6,734 nucleotides of DNA from positions 1-6,734 of the forward strand of contig JAITAX010000010.1 in assembly GCA_031283865.1 (NCBI GenBank), given 5' to 3'. Of the stretch, positions 4,918 to 6,734 are shown piece by piece (the first letter of the stretch is position 1; the number at the start of each line of letters is the position of its first letter). This DNA is from Eubacteriales Family XIII. Incertae Sedis bacterium (GTDB lineage: Bacteria; Bacillota; Clostridia; Peptostreptococcales; Anaerovoracaceae). Position numbers and translations under genes: made by a program. The notes beneath the pieces were generated by a model. That model searched no databases, had not been told where the DNA came from, and saw only the letters and a list, made by a program, of their open reading frames with translations.

Positions 4918-6087
4918 ATGAAGAAAATTGGAATTTTCGGCGCCACGGGTTCCGTGGGGGTACAGACGGTTCACATCGCGGAGAAGAATCCGGACAAGCT
5001 GCGGGTGACGGTTCTGACCTGCGGACGCAACACAGAACTGTTTCGGACGCAGCTCAGAAAGCTCAAGCCGGCCTTGGCCGTCGTCAGCGCGGAGCAGGCG
5101 GGGGAAAGCACGATCCAAGCCTTGGCAAAAGAGTTTCCGCGCACTGAATTTCTCGCCGGCAGCGACGGTTTGGCGCAGGCCGCGGAAAAGGGCGATTACG
5201 ATGTCATGCTGAACGCGATCTCCGGCATCGCGGGTCTCGTTCCGACCTGGCGCGCGATTTGCGGCGGGAAAGACATTGCGCTTGCGAACAAGGAGACCAT
5301 CGTGACCGGCGGCGAGTTTGTCATGGCGGAGAGCCGGAAGCGCGGACTGTCCATCATTCCCGTGGACAGCGAGCACAGCGCCATCTTTCAGTGTCTGCAA
5401 AGCGGCCCAGCGACCGCGGTCGCGCGCATCCTGCTCTGCGGCTCGGGCGGGCCTTTCCGCGGGTACACAGAGGAGCGCCTGAACGGCGTTACGGTCAGGC
5501 AGGCCCTGACCCATCCGAATTGGAAGATGGGCAGGAAGATCACCGTGGATTCCGCCACGATGATGAACAAGGGCCTTGAGTTGATCGAGACGGGGCGGCT
5601 TTTCGGCATCGCCGAGGATCGAATCGAGATCGTGATCCAGCCGCAGAGCATCATCCATTCGATGGTGGAATACGCGGACGGCGCCGTGATCGCGCAGCTC
5701 GGCTCGCCGGATATGAAAGGGCCGATCTCCTACGCGCTGTCTTTCCCCGAACGCTGGCCGGCGGATGTGGCGCCGTTGGACTTCCGCAAGCTTTCGGGCC
5801 TTGATTTTGAGCCGCCGGACGAGAAAACCTTTTCCTGCCTGCGTCTGGCGCGCGAAGCCATGCGCGCGGGCGGCAGCAGTCCCATCGCGCTGAACGCGGC
5901 AAACGAAATCCTTGTGCAGCTCTTCCTCGAGGGCAAGATTCGATTTTTGGACATTCAGAAGCATCTCGAAAGGACGATGGATCTTCACGTGCAGACCGCC
6001 GCGCCCGATGTGGGCAGCATTCTGCGCATCGACGCCGAGGTGCGGGCCAGGGTTATGGAGCGCGTTCACAGGGCCTGTTCCGCGTGA
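4918..6087 (+). CDS. dxr: 1-deoxy-D-xylulose 5-phosphate reductoisomerase (DXR)
   Basis: Cytoplasmic NADPH-dependent enzyme that converts DXP to 2-C-methyl-D-erythritol 4-phosphate, the committed step of the MEP route to IPP. The product is 389 residues, normal length. The NADPH-binding loop is GATGSVG (8-14; usually GSTGSIG). LANKET is at 122-127. Metal ligands Asp150 and Glu152 in PVDSEHSAIFQ and Glu221 in MMNKGLE are present. Ser176 (GSGGPFR), His199 and Trp202 (HPNWKMG, mobile lid), Ser212, Asn217 and Lys218 are also conserved, so it should be active. Oddity: the conserved HPQSxxHS motif reads QPQSIIHS (241-248), with Gln241 for the first His; the second, His247, is kept. The ribosome site AAAAGGA (4907-4913) is 4 nt before ATG 4918. 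It is the target of fosmidomycin. Expected in the same operon as cdsA (19-nt gap) and rseP (13-nt gap); its product chain feeds UppS. Confidence 0.98.
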   Translation: MKKIGIFGATGSVGVQTVHIAEKNPDKLRVTVLTCGRNTELFRTQLRKLKPALAVVSAEQAGESTIQALAKEFPRTEFLAGSDGLAQAAEKGDYDVMLNAISGIAGLVPTWRAICGGKDIALANKETIVTGGEFVMAESRKRGLSIIPVDSEHSAIFQCLQSGPATAVARILLCGSGGPFRGYTEERLNGVTVRQALTHPNWKMGRKITVDSATMMNKGLELIETGRLFGIAEDRIEIVIQPQSIIHSMVEYADGAVIAQLGSPDMKGPISYALSFPERWPADVAPLDFRKLSGLDFEPPDEKTFSCLRLAREAMRAGGSSPIALNAANEILVQLFLEGKIRFLDIQKHLERTMDLHVQTAAPDVGSILRIDAEVRARVMERVHRACSA

Positions 6088-6100
6088 GGGGGAGGGTTTC

Positions 6101-6734
6101 ATGACGATTGTATATGCGATAATCATATTCTGCCTGCTGATTTTCGCCCATGAATTTGGGCATTTGACAGCGGCCAAGGCCGTCGGCGTTCGCGTGAACG
6201 AGTTTGCGCTCGGTATGGGGCCGCGGCTGTTCGGCTTCAAGAAAGGCGATACCGAATACGCGCTGCGCGCTTTCCCGATAGGGGGGTTTTGCGCGATGGA
6301 GGGCGAGGATGAAAACTCGGACGATCCGAGGGCTTTCAACCGAAAGCCGCTCCCCGCGAAAGCGCTGGTGCTGCTGGCCGGCTCACTGATGAACGTGCTG
6401 CTGGCCGTGCTGCTCCTCTCTTTCGTGATCTTCGCGAGCGGTACGCCGACCGCCGTCGTCTCGGAGGTCGGCGCGGACAGCCCCGCAGAGGCGGCCGGCG
6501 TCGCGCCCGGAGACCGCATCGTATCCGTGGACGGCGTTCTCGTGTCGGAATGGAGCGACATTCCCGCGGCCGTGACTGCGGCGCAGGGTGATCGCATCGC
6601 GCTTGCGGTCCTGCGTGACGGCGTCGAACTGCAGCTTGAAAGCGATTTTTACATGGGCGAAGACGGTCTTCGCAAGATCGGAATCACGCCGGCCATGGAA
6701 CGGCGCGCGCGCGATCTCGGACCCTCGCTGCTGC
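6101..6734 (+). CDS. rseP: Site-2 intramembrane zinc metalloprotease RseP/RasP, N-terminal part, runs off the window
   Basis: Membrane protease of the M50 family. In B. subtilis (RasP) and E. coli (RseP) it cuts anti-sigma factors after a first protease and clears signal-peptide remnants. The frame is open from ATG 6101 to the window end: 211 complete codons plus one base, of an expected 340-430. Seen: first membrane segment (3-16) running into the zinc motif HEFGH (17-21) with catalytic Glu18; AAKAVGVRVNEFALGMGP (24-41); the PIGGF element (59-63); FNRKPLPAKALVLLAGSLMN (79-98) leading into a second membrane segment to about 112; and a PDZ domain from about 118 with SPAEAAGVAPGDRIVSVDG (127-145). 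The AGPLMN motif common in the family reads AGSLMN, with Ser95 for Pro. The second metal-binding motif (LDG type) would be past the edge. GGAGG at 6091-6095 is 5 nt before the ATG. Likely co-transcribed with dxr. Confidence 0.95.
   Translation, partial: MTIVYAIIIFCLLIFAHEFGHLTAAKAVGVRVNEFALGMGPRLFGFKKGDTEYALRAFPIGGFCAMEGEDENSDDPRAFNRKPLPAKALVLLAGSLMNVLLAVLLLSFVIFASGTPTAVVSEVGADSPAEAAGVAPGDRIVSVDGVLVSEWSDIPAAVTAAQGDRIALAVLRDGVELQLESDFYMGEDGLRKIGITPAMERRARDLGPSLL

Noticed and set aside
4879..6597. A 572-codon open frame on the minus strand opposite dxr and rseP
   Set aside because: It is a shadow of GC-rich coding sequence. The plus strand carries full DXR and RseP motifs there, and the minus-strand product shows no recognisable family.

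Overview
This window is a stretch of core bacterial chromosome carrying the translation, lipid and isoprenoid gene cluster in the order tsf (5' end missing), an extra gene, pyrH, frr, a small PASTA-like gene, uppS, cdsA, dxr and rseP (3' end missing). All genes are on the + strand. The order frr-uppS-cdsA-dxr-rseP, the strong AGGAGG-type ribosome sites and a consensus housekeeping promoter point to a Gram-positive-type bacterium of the Bacillota, most likely a GC-rich member of the Clostridia. The DNA is clearly GC-rich and codons strongly prefer G or C at the third position. I cannot name a genus.

Layout. 1-591 is the C-terminal part of elongation factor Ts. A strong intrinsic terminator (617-642) and a second GC-only hairpin (648-666) follow. 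731-1438 encodes a stand-alone protein resembling the reactivation domain of cobalamin-dependent methionine synthase, ending in a four-cysteine cluster. A probable terminator (1414-1455) and a clear sigma-A promoter (1480-1508) then open a new transcription unit. Its leader of about 106 nt carries a hairpin just before the pyrH ribosome site. After pyrH (1621-2337) there is a 169-nt gap with a 12-bp palindrome and a very strong ribosome site before frr (2507-3064). frr, the 68-residue PASTA-like gene (3064-3270) and uppS (3267-3977) are joined by stop/start overlaps. cdsA (4080-4898), dxr (4918-6087) and rseP (6101 to the edge) follow, the last two with short gaps.

How the genes work together. 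EF-Ts and ribosome recycling factor serve elongation and recycling in translation. UMP kinase supplies UDP and, downstream, CTP, which CdsA uses to make CDP-diacylglycerol. DXR commits carbon to the MEP isoprenoid pathway, whose product IPP is polymerised by UppS into undecaprenyl diphosphate, the carrier for cell-wall synthesis. RseP/RasP is the intramembrane protease that cuts anti-sigma factors and signal-peptide remnants.

Most of the window is ordinary housekeeping DNA, and I see no mobile element, CRISPR array, RNA gene or new multi-gene system. The points worth a second look are the corrinoid-type reactivation-like gene between tsf and pyrH, with a changed S-adenosylmethionine motif; the PASTA-like mini-gene coupled to frr and uppS; an H-to-Q change in a conserved DXR motif; and palindromes in the pyrH-frr and cdsA-dxr junctions.
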